Assembly: GCF_008017805.1 (NCBI RefSeq)
Contig: NZ_VRTT01000066.1
Coordinates: 1 to 41,719, forward strand
Length of the DNA stretch: 41,719 nt
Reading direction: 5' to 3'
DNA from: Paenibacillus sp. N3.4
GTDB taxonomy: Bacteria > Bacillota > Bacilli > Paenibacillales > NBRC-103111
Below are positions 24,276-33,189 of the stretch, in pieces. Each line of letters begins with the position of its first letter. The first letter of the stretch is position 1. The notes under the pieces were generated by a model that did not search any database, was not told where the DNA came from, and was given only the letters and a program-made list of their open reading frames with translations. The translations under genes were made by a program, and so were the position numbers.

Positions 24276-24725
24276 TTAAAGTTCTTCAAATTTAGCTTCA
24301 CTATTCGGTAGTAAGGGTTCGTCATCATTGTTGTCCCGTACCGTTTTTTGGAGGACAAAGGAGGACATTGTCAAGAACAAGGCGGTGACCGCATAGTAAC
24401 CTTTCACAGACAGCAATTGCTCTAAATTAATAATGCCGATGAACATCCCCAGAAGTGCCAAAGCAAAGGAGCTCCATGCCAAAAAGGTAAACGCGGATGT
24501 GTTCCGCGGACGATTTCCGCTGCCATCCTCTAAATTATCACGGATGACCTTCTGAAGAACGAAAGCGGACATCGTCAGGAACAGCGCACATACAGCGAAA
24601 TAGCCTTTAACACTTAATGATTCTTCCAAGGTGTAGATCCCTATAAACATAGCCAGAAAAGCTCCAATGAATGATGCCCAAGCCATAAAAGTGAAAGCTG
24701 CTGTATTTCGTTTCCGATTTATCAT
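24276..24725 (-). CDS. YiaA/YiaB two-helix-domain membrane protein
   Basis: A 149-residue protein made of two copies of the YiaA/B two-helix unit. Copy 1: NTAAFTFMAWASFIGAF... then SVKGYFAVCALFLTMSAF and VLQKVIRDN. Copy 2: NTSAFTFLAWSSFALAL... then SVKGYYAVTALFLTMSSF and VLQKTVRDN. Each copy gives two helices and ends with the QK-x-[IV]-RD motif. Both copies are intact. The ATG at 24725 follows a GAGGGGG site. Function of the family is unknown; it is probably a four-helix inner membrane protein. A tail of acidic residues (DDEPLLPNSEAKFEEL) follows the second copy. Confidence 0.85.
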   Translation of the reverse strand: MINRKRNTAAFTFMAWASFIGAFLAMFIGIYTLEESLSVKGYFAVCALFLTMSAFVLQKVIRDNLEDGSGNRPRNTSAFTFLAWSSFALALLGMFIGIINLEQLLSVKGYYAVTALFLTMSSFVLQKTVRDNNDDEPLLPNSEAKFEEL

Positions 24726-24882
24726 GTAAAAGGCCCCCTCGGTTGCTGCTCGCAACGCGTTATTAACTTGCTGTTGTTCTTAGTATAGAAGATACTTCCT
24801 TATTCAAATAGTACTATTTACCGATAGTACCTGCTGAAGGTATCTGCTATTCGAGCCAACGACAAGCCGGGACTTCCTGGAC

Positions 24883-25335
24883 TTACTCGCATACTGCAAC
24901 TCCAAAGGCAAAATGCTCCCACAGAATAGCCTCTATTTGCCTTACTTCTTCTCTGGCACATGATACGAGCACAACCACTTCCGTTCTTGTGCCTCGTACT
25001 GACTTACGTCGACGCTTCTTTTTCCATATAAAATCAATCAGATATCCTATGAAAAATCCTGTTATCGCGCCGATAATCCCCCATAAAATGGGCCCACCTT
25101 TGAGAATGAACCCATAGGAAGAGCCTACGACTGTTAAAGCTGTAGCCAGTGCGACACCCCCATCAAACAAACTGATTCCGTCCGAGTGATGGATACTGTC
25201 AAACATGGCTGGCTTTCTTGTGCGCTGACGCAAAGGAACCGCATAGATACGCTCCTTCTGAACACCAAGCTCTTCCAAAGCCGTGATTGCCAATTCCAAA
25301 TAAATAGAATGTTCAAAGGATGAAATTACATGCAT
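24883..25335 (-). CDS. Hypothetical membrane protein with Gly-rich hairpin
   Basis: About 150 residues. A soluble N-terminal part (HVISSFEHSIYLELAITALEELG) resembles the alpha/beta start of small stress proteins that carry a Gly-rich membrane hairpin. Two hydrophobic helices follow (LATALTVVGSSYGFILKGG and LWGIIGAITGFFIGYLIDFIW), then a very basic stretch (KKKRRRK) and a C-terminal soluble segment. No named family. The ATG at 25335 has a GAGGG site; an ATG at 25350 overlaps the upstream stop codon by four bases. Either way it is translationally linked to the gene at 25347-26120. Confidence 0.65.
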   Translation of the reverse strand: MHVISSFEHSIYLELAITALEELGVQKERIYAVPLRQRTRKPAMFDSIHHSDGISLFDGGVALATALTVVGSSYGFILKGGPILWGIIGAITGFFIGYLIDFIWKKKRRRKSVRGTRTEVVVLVSCAREEVRQIEAILWEHFAFGVAVCE

Positions 25336-25346
25336 GTTAATCGCCC

Positions 25347-26120
25347 TCATTTTCGAAGCGGAGATGTGGGAAATTTGAAACGGGAAGGCTGATAACCCTT
25401 TTGCAGCATCGAGATCTGCTCATGATCAAATAGCTTGTTATACTCAACCGTGCTTACATTAGCATCATAGACGGCAAAACCATAAATGGACGGCAAGAAG
25501 AGCAGCCACCTCATCTCCAAAACGCTCGCTGCCTGACTCCAGTCGCAAAAAAATAAGAATTGAATGCCTTCAAGCAAATGCGCTAAATAAGAAAGCACAA
25601 TCCAGGTCGCCATCAAAAAGAAAGCATTAATAATACGATGTGTATACAGTTGTCCTATTCCCGGCATCAAAAGAGACCATGCGATAGCAAGCCAAGGCGA
25701 ACGTTTATCCAGATAATTCACTTCCATGCTTCCCAGAGTCAGCACATCAATGGGTGCTTTTTCTCTTTTGGCCAATATATATTGATGGTTCATATCTACG
25801 GAGGTGCGATAACTATCATAAATAGAAAATAGATATACGGGCGCGTAGAATGACATCCACTGTAGATTAATAATTTCATTTGCACGCTCAAATTGACCGA
25901 TGAAGGTGTACACCATCGCTTCGTTTAGGTGCATTTGCGAATTGATGAGCATCTCCCAGCCAATGAGTATAAAGCCACGCAAATATTTGGATAACAGCAG
26001 ATGGCCAAATCCGGGGAAAGCAGCTGACCACCAAGCGATAATAAGGGGATTTCGCAAATGCAATTGCGTAGTGCCTAATAAACTGAGATAGGCCAGTAGA
26101 CGACGCGGCTTTTGAATCAT
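25347..26120 (-). CDS. Membrane protein with internally duplicated PGxG domain
   Basis: About 257 residues from the ATG at 26120. Two halves are alike. Each begins with NPLIIAWWSAAFPGFGHLLL or SPWLAIAWSLLMPGIGQLYT (a helix with Pro-Gly-x-Gly), has a second helix, then after about 60 residues a W...F.P.Y.F..YD motif (MSFYAPVYLFSIYDSYRTSV, LLFLPSIYGFAVYDANVSTV) and ends in a charged tail. The PGxG helix resembles TM2-domain proteins, but I cannot name the family. An in-frame ATG at 26189 lies inside a dispersed repeat and has no ribosome site, so I use the internal start; the evidence is modest. It overlaps the next gene. Confidence 0.65.
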   Translation of the reverse strand: MIQKPRRLLAYLSLLGTTQLHLRNPLIIAWWSAAFPGFGHLLLSKYLRGFILIGWEMLINSQMHLNEAMVYTFIGQFERANEIINLQWMSFYAPVYLFSIYDSYRTSVDMNHQYILAKREKAPIDVLTLGSMEVNYLDKRSPWLAIAWSLLMPGIGQLYTHRIINAFFLMATWIVLSYLAHLLEGIQFLFFCDWSQAASVLEMRWLLFLPSIYGFAVYDANVSTVEYNKLFDHEQISMLQKGYQPSRFKFPTSPLRK

Positions 26121-26175
26121 AGCGCTCAGCATCCTTATGAAAAGTTTTCCAGTTCCCCTATTATCTTCACTCTGC

Positions 26176-26202
26176 TGTAGGATATACATCTACTAAGAAA
26201 AA
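26176..26202. repeat. Partial copy of the GTAGAT element
   Basis: atacatctactaagaaaaa here matches tatacttctactaagaaaaa at 41307-41326 almost exactly. The shared stretch includes the outer tctac end and the following aagaaaaa. Confidence 0.5.
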
Positions 26203-26342
26203 TATGAGAGACAAGGAAAAGATCTATCAAAAGACGAAGCGAAGCTCCAACAGGTCGCTACAAACATAAATAGGCATGCACCTATTCCACCTGAACCGAA
26301 TAAGGTAAAGAAAATGCATATTCGTTATAAGGAGGAACCCTC

Positions 26343-27632
26343 ATGCAAATTCACGTTGTCCAAAAAGGGCAAACGTTGTATCGGATCTCACACATGTATG
26401 GCGTGTCCCTAGGCACGATTGCCACTGCCAATGAAATGACCCCCAGTCAAACACTCGTCATCGGACAGGCACTGGTCATTCCGATTGCTGGCTCTTATTA
26501 TTGGGTTCAGCCTGGTGATAGTCTCTATCTTATCGCAAGCAAAATCGGTGTCGATCAGCAGAAATTAGCCTCTTTCAATGGTATTGGGCTTTACCAGCCT
26601 CTGCCTGTCGGCTTTCGGATTCACATTCCGCCAATGCCGCGTACGCAAGCAGAAGTAAATGCTTATTTGGAGCCTCGGGGTGAGGATGTATCTCCAGAAC
26701 TGGCTCAAGCTGCCCGTGAAGCTGCTCCGCATCTCACCTACTTAGCCCCTTTTAGCTTCCGCATCCAACGAGATGGCACACTTCAGGCGCCTCCACTTGA
26801 TAATCTCGGAGGAATCACCGCGACGCAAGGCGTTACGCTCATGATGGTTGTGACCAATTTGGAACATGCTCAGTTCAGTGCCGATCTCGGTCATATTATC
26901 CTATCGGATACCGCGGTACAGAACCGTCTGTTGGAGGAGATTATTCGTACAGCCAAACAATATGGCTTTCGAGATATTCATTTCGACATTGAGCACCTGC
27001 TCCCGGCAGACCGTGATGCCTATACACGCTTCCTGCGAAAAGCGGCCGATCGAATCCACAAGGAAGGCTTCCTAATCTCCACCGCACTCGCACCCAAAAC
27101 AAGCGCGGCGCAAGCCGGCGAGTGGTATACTGCGCACGATTACAAAGCGCATGGCCAAATCGCTGACTTCGTTATCATCATGACGTACGAATGGGGCTAC
27201 AGCGGTGGCCCTCCGATGGCTGTCTCCCCCATTGGTCCCGTCCGTAAAGTGCTGGAGTACGCCCTTACCGAGATGCCGGCCTCGAAGATTATGATGGGTC
27301 AGAATTTATATGGCTACGATTGGACGCTGCCTTATGTCAAAGGAGGCGCTTTTGCCAAAGCGGTCTCTCCCCAAGCAGCTATTGAACTCGCCCGCAGATA
27401 CTCCGCGCAAATCCTGTACGATCATACAGCCCAAGCGCCGCATTTCAACTACTGGGATCATGCCGGCAAGGAGCATACAGTCTGGTTCGAGGATGCTCGC
27501 TCTATCCAAGCGAAGTTCCGCTTGTTGAAGGAGCTTGGCTTGCGTGGAATCAGTTATTGGAAGCTCGGTTTGAAGTTCCCGCAAAATTGGCTGTTGTTAG
27601 AAGATAACTTTAAAGTCGTAAAACGCTCTTAA
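26343..27632 (+). CDS. LysM-GH18 spore peptidoglycan hydrolase (SleL/YaaH-like)
   Basis: A 429-residue protein. Two LysM repeats (2-46: HVVQKGQTLYRISHMYGV; 51-95: YWVQPGDSLYLIASKIGV) bind peptidoglycan; they are followed by a GH18 domain (about 105-425). The catalytic motif reads RDIHFDIEHL with Glu as the acid, as in the spore-specific YaaH/SleL group that cleaves cortex N-acetylglucosamine bonds during germination. MTYEWGYSGGPPMAVSPIGPV and SYWKLGLKFPQNW are group hallmarks. There is no signal peptide, which is normal for this group (the protein is placed in the coat by the mother cell). The ribosome site is ataaggagga. A terminator follows. Confidence 0.92.
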   Translation: MQIHVVQKGQTLYRISHMYGVSLGTIATANEMTPSQTLVIGQALVIPIAGSYYWVQPGDSLYLIASKIGVDQQKLASFNGIGLYQPLPVGFRIHIPPMPRTQAEVNAYLEPRGEDVSPELAQAAREAAPHLTYLAPFSFRIQRDGTLQAPPLDNLGGITATQGVTLMMVVTNLEHAQFSADLGHIILSDTAVQNRLLEEIIRTAKQYGFRDIHFDIEHLLPADRDAYTRFLRKAADRIHKEGFLISTALAPKTSAAQAGEWYTAHDYKAHGQIADFVIIMTYEWGYSGGPPMAVSPIGPVRKVLEYALTEMPASKIMMGQNLYGYDWTLPYVKGGAFAKAVSPQAAIELARRYSAQILYDHTAQAPHFNYWDHAGKEHTVWFEDARSIQAKFRLLKELGLRGISYWKLGLKFPQNWLLLEDNFKVVKRS

Positions 27633-27645
27633 GACTCTTGCTTCA

Positions 27646-27690
27646 ACTACCCGAATTTATCATCCACGAGGTGAATTCGGGTATTTATTG
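27646..27690 (+). terminator. Terminator of the SleL-like gene
   Basis: Arms tacccgaatt (27648-27657) and aattcgggta (27674-27683), exact inverted repeats, followed by tttatt. Confidence 0.85.
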
Positions 27691-27790
27691 CGCCAACTAT
27701 TCACTTTGGATCGCTGAGAGCCGATAATAGTAGAGTCCCAGTATTTTCATTTCAGCTTAGATAAGGATAAAAACGTGGAGGTAATTACAC

Positions 27791-30397
27791 ATGAAATCTA
27801 GGTACACCAAGTGGCTATCATTCTTATTCATTTTTATCTTAGCCAGTCAATCTTTAGTAGCCGGAAGCGCGTATGCAGCTGATGAAATATCCAAACTCGT
27901 CCTAAACAAAAATGAACTTGTTCTGCAAGTTGGCGATACAGCGAATCTGACAGCAACAGCTATCTTCGTAAGTGGAACAACGGAGAATGCAACGGTCAAA
28001 ACCGATTGGAATTCTGGAACAACAGACACCGCATCCGTGTATGCAGGTGTTGTAACAGCTAAAAAAGAAGGTAAAGCCGTTATCACAGCCACCTATATGG
28101 GTAAAACCGAAATCGTGAATGTCACTGTGACCAAGAAGGTCAAATCATTAACAAGCAATAAGCTTTCTTTGGATTTGCGGCTTGATACGACAGAACAGCT
28201 TACCATCACAGCTTATTATGATGACGGAACATCCGAAACCGTTACAAGCAAAGCGGATTATACGATCGATGACAGTTCCATCGTATCCGTGACCAATGGT
28301 TTAGTCAAAGGACAAAATCCGGGCAGTGCAACAATAACAGTCAAATATATGAATCAATCGCTTAAACTTTACGTGGACGTCGAAGTAGTCAGACGGATCG
28401 ACGCCGAGAAATCAGAAATATCTTTGCTTCTTAATGGAACAGAAAAAATTAAATTGCTCGCTACTTACCCGGACGGTACCGTTTCCGATGTATCGGAAAA
28501 AGCGGTATGGACTTCCGAAAAGGATAAAGTCGCCGATGCGATCAAAGGCACAATCAAAGGCTACAGCGTAGGTAAAACGACCCTCACTGCCAGTTATGGT
28601 ACGAAAACAACAACGATTGTGGTCGATGTTGACAGTGCGGTTAAGCTAGATTTGGACAAACAAAATGTACTCCTAAAGAAAGATGCTTCAGGTGAGTTGA
28701 AGCTGACAGCAACCTATGCGGATAATACGACGAAAGACGTTTCCGGGCTTGCTGAATGGGCTTCTTCCGATGAGAAAGTAGTTAGCGTATCCAAAGGCAA
28801 ACTGATTGCCACAAGCATCGGCGAAGCGACCATCACAGCTAAATATGGAGACAAAACTGTTTCAACCATGGTTGATGTTGAAGTTCCCCGTCGCTTAGTT
28901 GTGGATTCCGATTCGCTTTCTTTGAAAGCTGGCGCAGAGCAGCAGCTTGCTCTATGGGCAACCTATTCTGATGGCACGACTGTGAATGTGAAGGATAGCG
29001 CGGTATGGACAGTAGATGACGAAGCGATCGTTTATGTTTCCAAAGGCAACGTCAAGGCATATAAAGCAGGTATCGCAAAAGTTACGGCAACTTACGGGGG
29101 CAAAACGACTACTATAAAAGTAGAAGTTGATATTCCCAACATTATCAAACCAAGCGATAAAATAGTTAATTTACAAATAGGCGGTTCTAAAAATGTCGTA
29201 CTGACGGCTATCTTCAAAGACGGAAGCGAAGCCGATGTGTCTTCCAAAGCAGAATGGACCACCAGCTCCAAAGATATTGCTGACGTGCATAACGGGTATA
29301 TCTCGGGAACAGACACTGGCGCAGCAACGATAACTGCAAAATACGGTACACGTACCGCTGTCATTCAAGTATCCGTTGGCGTTTTGAAAAGCTTAACGGT
29401 TAATCAGGACAAGCAGGCAGTAGACAAGCTAGTATTGAAAAAAGGGGCTTCCGTCACACTAAACGCAACTGCTTTATACACAGATGATACGTCCAAAGAG
29501 GTTACCTCCGATGTGATCTGGACAAGCGGTAACACCAAGTATGTTACTGTTGAAGCAGGCAAAGTAAAGGCTCTTGCCTCCGGTGAAACAACCATCACGG
29601 CACAATTAGATACGAAAACCATTTCTATTCCTGTTCAGATTGATATGGCAAGCGATCTATCGGCGAACGTGACAAGTCTTGTGTTTGATTTAAATGAAAC
29701 GAGATCCATCTCATTGACAGCCGTCGACTCGGATGGCGCTAAACGTGACGTTACAAGCGAAGCGGAGTGGAAATCCAACAGCCCAACCATCGCTCTAGTT
29801 ACCAAAGGGGTAGTCACAGGTGTTTCCCGAGGCAAAACATCCATCACCGCCCTCTATGGCGGAAAAAGCGTCTCGATTTCAGTAGAAATCGGAGTTATTC
29901 AAACATTGGCCGCTGATAAATCCTTCATTGTCACGAAAAGCGGCGATAAAGTGCAAGTAAAATTAACAGCAACTTTGGCCGATGGCACGATCAAAGATGT
30001 CACAGAAGCAGCCACTTGGAAAGTCCAATCCTACAAGCTGGGAACTGTCGTAAACGGACTCTTTACCGCTACTGCCTCAGGTAAAACGACATTATCAGGT
30101 TCGTTCGGAGGCAAAATGATCGCTATTCCGATCGAAATTGATTCACTGAAATATTTGAAAACAGACGTCGTAAAAGTCGACCTTCAAGAAGGCAAAACCG
30201 CCTCAGTTGAAGCATTGGCTACCTATACAGACGGTTCCGAGGAAAACGTGACCATACCGGCATTATGGACCTCTTCAAACATTATGATTGCAGATGTAAA
30301 AGACGGCGTCATTAAAGCTACGGGCAAAGGTTCGGCTCGAATTACTATCTCGTATTCCAACATGAAGACGACTGTGCTTGTAACAGTTACCAAATAA
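27791..30397 (+). CDS. Secreted protein with ten Big_2 (Ig-like) repeats
   Basis: An 868-residue protein. The signal peptide (MKSRYTKWLSFLFIFILASQ...AYA-A) is followed only by Ig-like repeats of the Big_2 type, about 84 residues each. I count ten, starting near ISKLVLNKNELVL, VKSLTSNKLSLDL, VRRIDAEKSEISL, VKLDLDKQNVLLK, PRRLVVDSDSLSL, NIIKPSDKIVNLQ, LKSLTVNQDK, ASDLSANVTSLVF, IQTLAADKSFIVT and LKYLKTDVVKVDL. Each has the W-x-(S/T) strand and an A-x-I-TA-x-Y-x-(G)-K end. There is no wall anchor, SLH domain or catalytic region, so it is likely a shed or adhesive/structural protein. Confidence 0.9.
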   Translation: MKSRYTKWLSFLFIFILASQSLVAGSAYAADEISKLVLNKNELVLQVGDTANLTATAIFVSGTTENATVKTDWNSGTTDTASVYAGVVTAKKEGKAVITATYMGKTEIVNVTVTKKVKSLTSNKLSLDLRLDTTEQLTITAYYDDGTSETVTSKADYTIDDSSIVSVTNGLVKGQNPGSATITVKYMNQSLKLYVDVEVVRRIDAEKSEISLLLNGTEKIKLLATYPDGTVSDVSEKAVWTSEKDKVADAIKGTIKGYSVGKTTLTASYGTKTTTIVVDVDSAVKLDLDKQNVLLKKDASGELKLTATYADNTTKDVSGLAEWASSDEKVVSVSKGKLIATSIGEATITAKYGDKTVSTMVDVEVPRRLVVDSDSLSLKAGAEQQLALWATYSDGTTVNVKDSAVWTVDDEAIVYVSKGNVKAYKAGIAKVTATYGGKTTTIKVEVDIPNIIKPSDKIVNLQIGGSKNVVLTAIFKDGSEADVSSKAEWTTSSKDIADVHNGYISGTDTGAATITAKYGTRTAVIQVSVGVLKSLTVNQDKQAVDKLVLKKGASVTLNATALYTDDTSKEVTSDVIWTSGNTKYVTVEAGKVKALASGETTITAQLDTKTISIPVQIDMASDLSANVTSLVFDLNETRSISLTAVDSDGAKRDVTSEAEWKSNSPTIALVTKGVVTGVSRGKTSITALYGGKSVSISVEIGVIQTLAADKSFIVTKSGDKVQVKLTATLADGTIKDVTEAATWKVQSYKLGTVVNGLFTATASGKTTLSGSFGGKMIAIPIEIDSLKYLKTDVVKVDLQEGKTASVEALATYTDGSEENVTIPALWTSSNIMIADVKDGVIKATGKGSARITISYSNMKTTVLVTVTK

Positions 30398-30411
30398 ATA
30401 GAACTGAATTG

Positions 30412-30453
30412 GCAAGCCGTTGTTCCCCTGTTAGGGAGCAGCGGCTTTTGCTG
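30412..30453 (+). terminator. Terminator of the Big_2 gene
   Basis: Arms aagccg and cggctt enclose a cccct/aggg pairing and are followed by a short T-run, about 17 bases after the stop. Confidence 0.75.
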
Positions 30454-30560
30454 TTGGTTGCTCTGTTACACATACATAATCCGATGCGAAGCAGGAAACG
30501 ATATTTTTATCTGCACTTGCACCAATACACAATACACACCTGTACCTGGAGGTATGGATC

Positions 30561-30959
30561 ATGTATTCTCGCTTTATTAAAATAGGTTCGCTATCTTTGC
30601 TTTTGCTGGGCCTATTAGCCCTATCGCTCGAAGTTCATGATTACGACGCACATCAAAATGTCCGACAAGCGATTTCTCAAAAGGAGAACTGGGAAGCTGC
30701 TAAACAAGGCTCGCCAACTTTTTTCCATACGAATCCCTTCGGTATGCCCGGTGCAGATTCTGTGGTAAATAGCCCATCGGACATGAATAGCTATGCGGCT
30801 GCGTATGGACTAACGCCTCCGACGTCTCTGAAATCATTTTCTGTTAATGTGAGTGACGCCGATTTGGTGTCTGCAAAGCCTCCATCCAAGTGGAATTACC
30901 TCGGGCTGCTTGGCTTGCTCGGCATACTTGGTTTCACCAAACATTCACATGCTAACTAA
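30561..30959 (+). CDS. Small exported protein with WGxxG-like C-terminal anchor
   Basis: A 132-residue protein. The N-terminus is a membrane or signal segment (IKIGSLSLLLLGLLALSLEV), the middle is soluble (EKGSPTFFHTNPFG-type, no cysteine), and the end reads WNYLGLLGLLGILGFTKHSH. This ending resembles the WGxxGxxG C-terminal domains of Firmicutes (aromatic, then GLLGLLG, then a basic tail), although the Gly after Trp is Asn here. Such tails may mark proteins for membrane retention. The ribosome site is ctggaggtatgg before the ATG. Function unknown; it follows the Big_2 gene but has its own spacing. Confidence 0.75.
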   Translation: MYSRFIKIGSLSLLLLGLLALSLEVHDYDAHQNVRQAISQKENWEAAKQGSPTFFHTNPFGMPGADSVVNSPSDMNSYAAAYGLTPPTSLKSFSVNVSDADLVSAKPPSKWNYLGLLGLLGILGFTKHSHAN

Positions 30960-31112
30960 CTGGGATGTTAATGTAAAAGGAGTTCTGTTCTTCCCTCGTG
31001 GACAGGCTCTTTTTCGTTTATCCACATGTTTCCAAACAAATGTTTATGATATAGACTTTTGTTTTAAAATGTATTAGACTAAGAGTAGTTCTTAGATGGA
31101 AAGGAGTTGCAC

Positions 31113-32207
31113 ATGGATCGCGAACAGCAAATCTTAGCGCTCATACGTCAAAATCCGTTCATATCGCAACATGAGATGGCCACCATCATCGGTATCTCTC
31201 GATCAGCTGTCGCCGGCTATATTGCCGTTCTGACGAAGAAGGGGACGATACGCGGTCGTGCTTATGTCACATCCGATGAAAGCACCGTCATGTGCATAGG
31301 CGGAGCGAACCTGGACAGTAAGGCCGTCAGCAAACAGGCTATTCGTCTTGCCTCTTCGAACCCGGTTACTGTCTCTGAATCCTGCGGCGGTGTTGCCCGC
31401 AACATAGCCGAGACACTTGCTGGCATTTCATGTCGGGCTACGCTGCTAACCGTCGTAGGTGATGACAAAGCTGGCCAATGGGTACTTGAAGAGACACGGA
31501 AACGCGGTGTAGATGTCAGTCAGTCCATCGTCCTTCAGGGCGAGAAAACAGGCACCTATACCGCGCTGCTCGATGACACAGGCGAGATGTTTCTCGCTTT
31601 TGCCAACATGGAAATTTATAATAAATGCACGCCAGCTCTACTCATGGACAAATGGTCTCATATCGCCGCTTCCAAGTTGGTTATCGCGGATACAAACTTA
31701 CCAGCTGACACACTGAAAGACTTGGTGAGACGCTGTCACGAAGAGGCCGTTCCATTATTTATCGATCCTGTTTCTTCGGAAAAATCCAAGAAGCTCCCTC
31801 AAGAGTTAGCGGGTGTTACAGCTATATTCCCAAATCTAGAGGAAGCCTGCCAGCTTGCTGGGGTTGAAATTGACACTACGCATGACTATGGCAAGCTTGC
31901 CGAAGCCATTCAGGCGCGTGGCGTGAAGCACGTGTTCATTACGCTTGGCAGTAAGGGTGTTATGTATCAAGGAGAAGAAGGCAGCCAGTTTTTTTCACCG
32001 CTTCCAACCAATGTCGTCGATGTAACAGGCGCGGGTGATGCTTTCGTCGCTGGTCTGGCCTATGGAATTCTGCACGATTCTTCCTATATGGAGGCCTGTT
32101 CGTATGGTCTCGCAGCATCGCATATTACTTTGCAAACCGCTCAATCTGTCGCAAGTGAGTTGACCGAGGAACGCTTGAAACAAACCATAACGATTAAAGG
32201 AGACTAG
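31113..32207 (+). CDS. psuK: Pseudouridine kinase with N-terminal HTH
   Basis: About 364 residues. An N-terminal winged HTH (1-58: PFISQHEMATIIGISRSAVAGYIAVL) precedes a PfkB carbohydrate kinase domain with CIGGANLDSKAV, GGVARNIAE, FPNLEEACQLAG and the catalytic VDVTGAGDAFVAG. It phosphorylates pseudouridine to pseudouridine 5'-phosphate, the substrate of PsuG next door. The HTH in front of a PfkB domain is common in Firmicute PsuK proteins and may let the kinase control its own operon. The ATG at 31113 has aaggag six bases upstream. It is eight bases from psuG. Confidence 0.92.
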   Translation: MDREQQILALIRQNPFISQHEMATIIGISRSAVAGYIAVLTKKGTIRGRAYVTSDESTVMCIGGANLDSKAVSKQAIRLASSNPVTVSESCGGVARNIAETLAGISCRATLLTVVGDDKAGQWVLEETRKRGVDVSQSIVLQGEKTGTYTALLDDTGEMFLAFANMEIYNKCTPALLMDKWSHIAASKLVIADTNLPADTLKDLVRRCHEEAVPLFIDPVSSEKSKKLPQELAGVTAIFPNLEEACQLAGVEIDTTHDYGKLAEAIQARGVKHVFITLGSKGVMYQGEEGSQFFSPLPTNVVDVTGAGDAFVAGLAYGILHDSSYMEACSYGLAASHITLQTAQSVASELTEERLKQTITIKGD

Positions 32208-32215
32208 CCCTTATC

Positions 32216-33127
32216 ATGAACACATCCTACCTAACATTTACAGACGAAGTGAAAGATGCCCTTGCCAATAACAAACCAGTCGTTGCTTTAGAAACAACAA
32301 TTATTTCCCACGGTATGCCTTACCCGCAAAATATTGAAATGGCTAAAAAAGTTGAGCAAATCATTCGCGACAATGGCGCGGTACCGGCTACAATCGGAAT
32401 CATGGATGGTAAAATCAAGATTGGATTAAATGAGCAGGAGTTGGAAGCTTTCGCGACGATCAGTCATGTTGAAAAAGTAAGCCGTCGCGACTTCCCCTAC
32501 ATTCTCTCCTCCGGCAAAATTGGAGCAACCACTGTATCTGCAACCATGATCGGCGCAGCACTAGCCGGTATTGAAGTGTTCGCTACGGGCGGCATCGGCG
32601 GTGTACACCGCGAAGGCGAAGTGACGATGGACGTCTCCGCTGACCTAACGGAGCTTGCACAAACGAACGTTGCCGTCGTTTGCGCGGGCGCGAAGTCTAT
32701 CTTGGACATCGGCCGTACGCTTGAATTCCTGGAAACGCACGGCGTGCCTGTTGTCGGCTACAAAACGAGCGAGTTCCCTTCCTTCTATGCACGCGAAAGC
32801 GGCTATGGTGTTGACTTCCGCTTGGAAGAAGCTGCTGAAGTAGCGGACGTGCTTCGCACGAAATGGGAGCTTGGCCTTGCAGGCGGCGCGCTGATCGCTA
32901 ACCCGGTTCCTGCCGAAGCGGCAATGGAGCACAGCGAAATCGAGGGCGTGATTCAGCAGGCGTTGGCTGAAGCGAAAGACCAGAACGTAACCGGTAAAAA
33001 GGTAACTCCGTTCTTGTTGGCTCGCATTAAACAGCTGACAGAAGGTCGCAGCTTGGAAACCAATATCGCACTTGTCTACCACAACGCAGAAGTTGCTGCA
33101 CAAATTGCGGTTGCATTAAAAAAATAA
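32216..33127 (+). CDS. psuG: Pseudouridine-5'-phosphate glycosidase
   Basis: A 303-residue enzyme that splits pseudouridine 5'-phosphate into uracil and ribose 5-phosphate. Family stretches are strong: VVALETTIISHGMPYPQN, VPATIGIMDGKIKIGL, RRDFPYILSSGKIGATTVSATM, FATGGIGGVHREGE, VVCAGAKSILDIGRTLEFLET and NPVPAEAAM. The length is typical. It is in an operon with psuK, so both steps of pseudouridine breakdown are here; uracil goes on to salvage. A strong terminator follows. Confidence 0.96.
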   Translation: MNTSYLTFTDEVKDALANNKPVVALETTIISHGMPYPQNIEMAKKVEQIIRDNGAVPATIGIMDGKIKIGLNEQELEAFATISHVEKVSRRDFPYILSSGKIGATTVSATMIGAALAGIEVFATGGIGGVHREGEVTMDVSADLTELAQTNVAVVCAGAKSILDIGRTLEFLETHGVPVVGYKTSEFPSFYARESGYGVDFRLEEAAEVADVLRTKWELGLAGGALIANPVPAEAAMEHSEIEGVIQQALAEAKDQNVTGKKVTPFLLARIKQLTEGRSLETNIALVYHNAEVAAQIAVALKK

Positions 33128-33130
33128 TTT

Positions 33131-33176
33131 ATTAAAAAAGACTGTTTTTCACCAAGGTGAAAAACAGTCTTTTTTG
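33131..33176. terminator. Bidirectional terminator between psuG and the nitroreductase gene
   Basis: Arms aaaagactgtttttcacc and ggtgaaaaacagtctttt form an 18-pair perfect stem with a 2-base loop, with A- and T-runs outside, serving both convergent genes. Confidence 0.93.
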
Positions 33177-33189
33177 TCGTTGGTTATTG

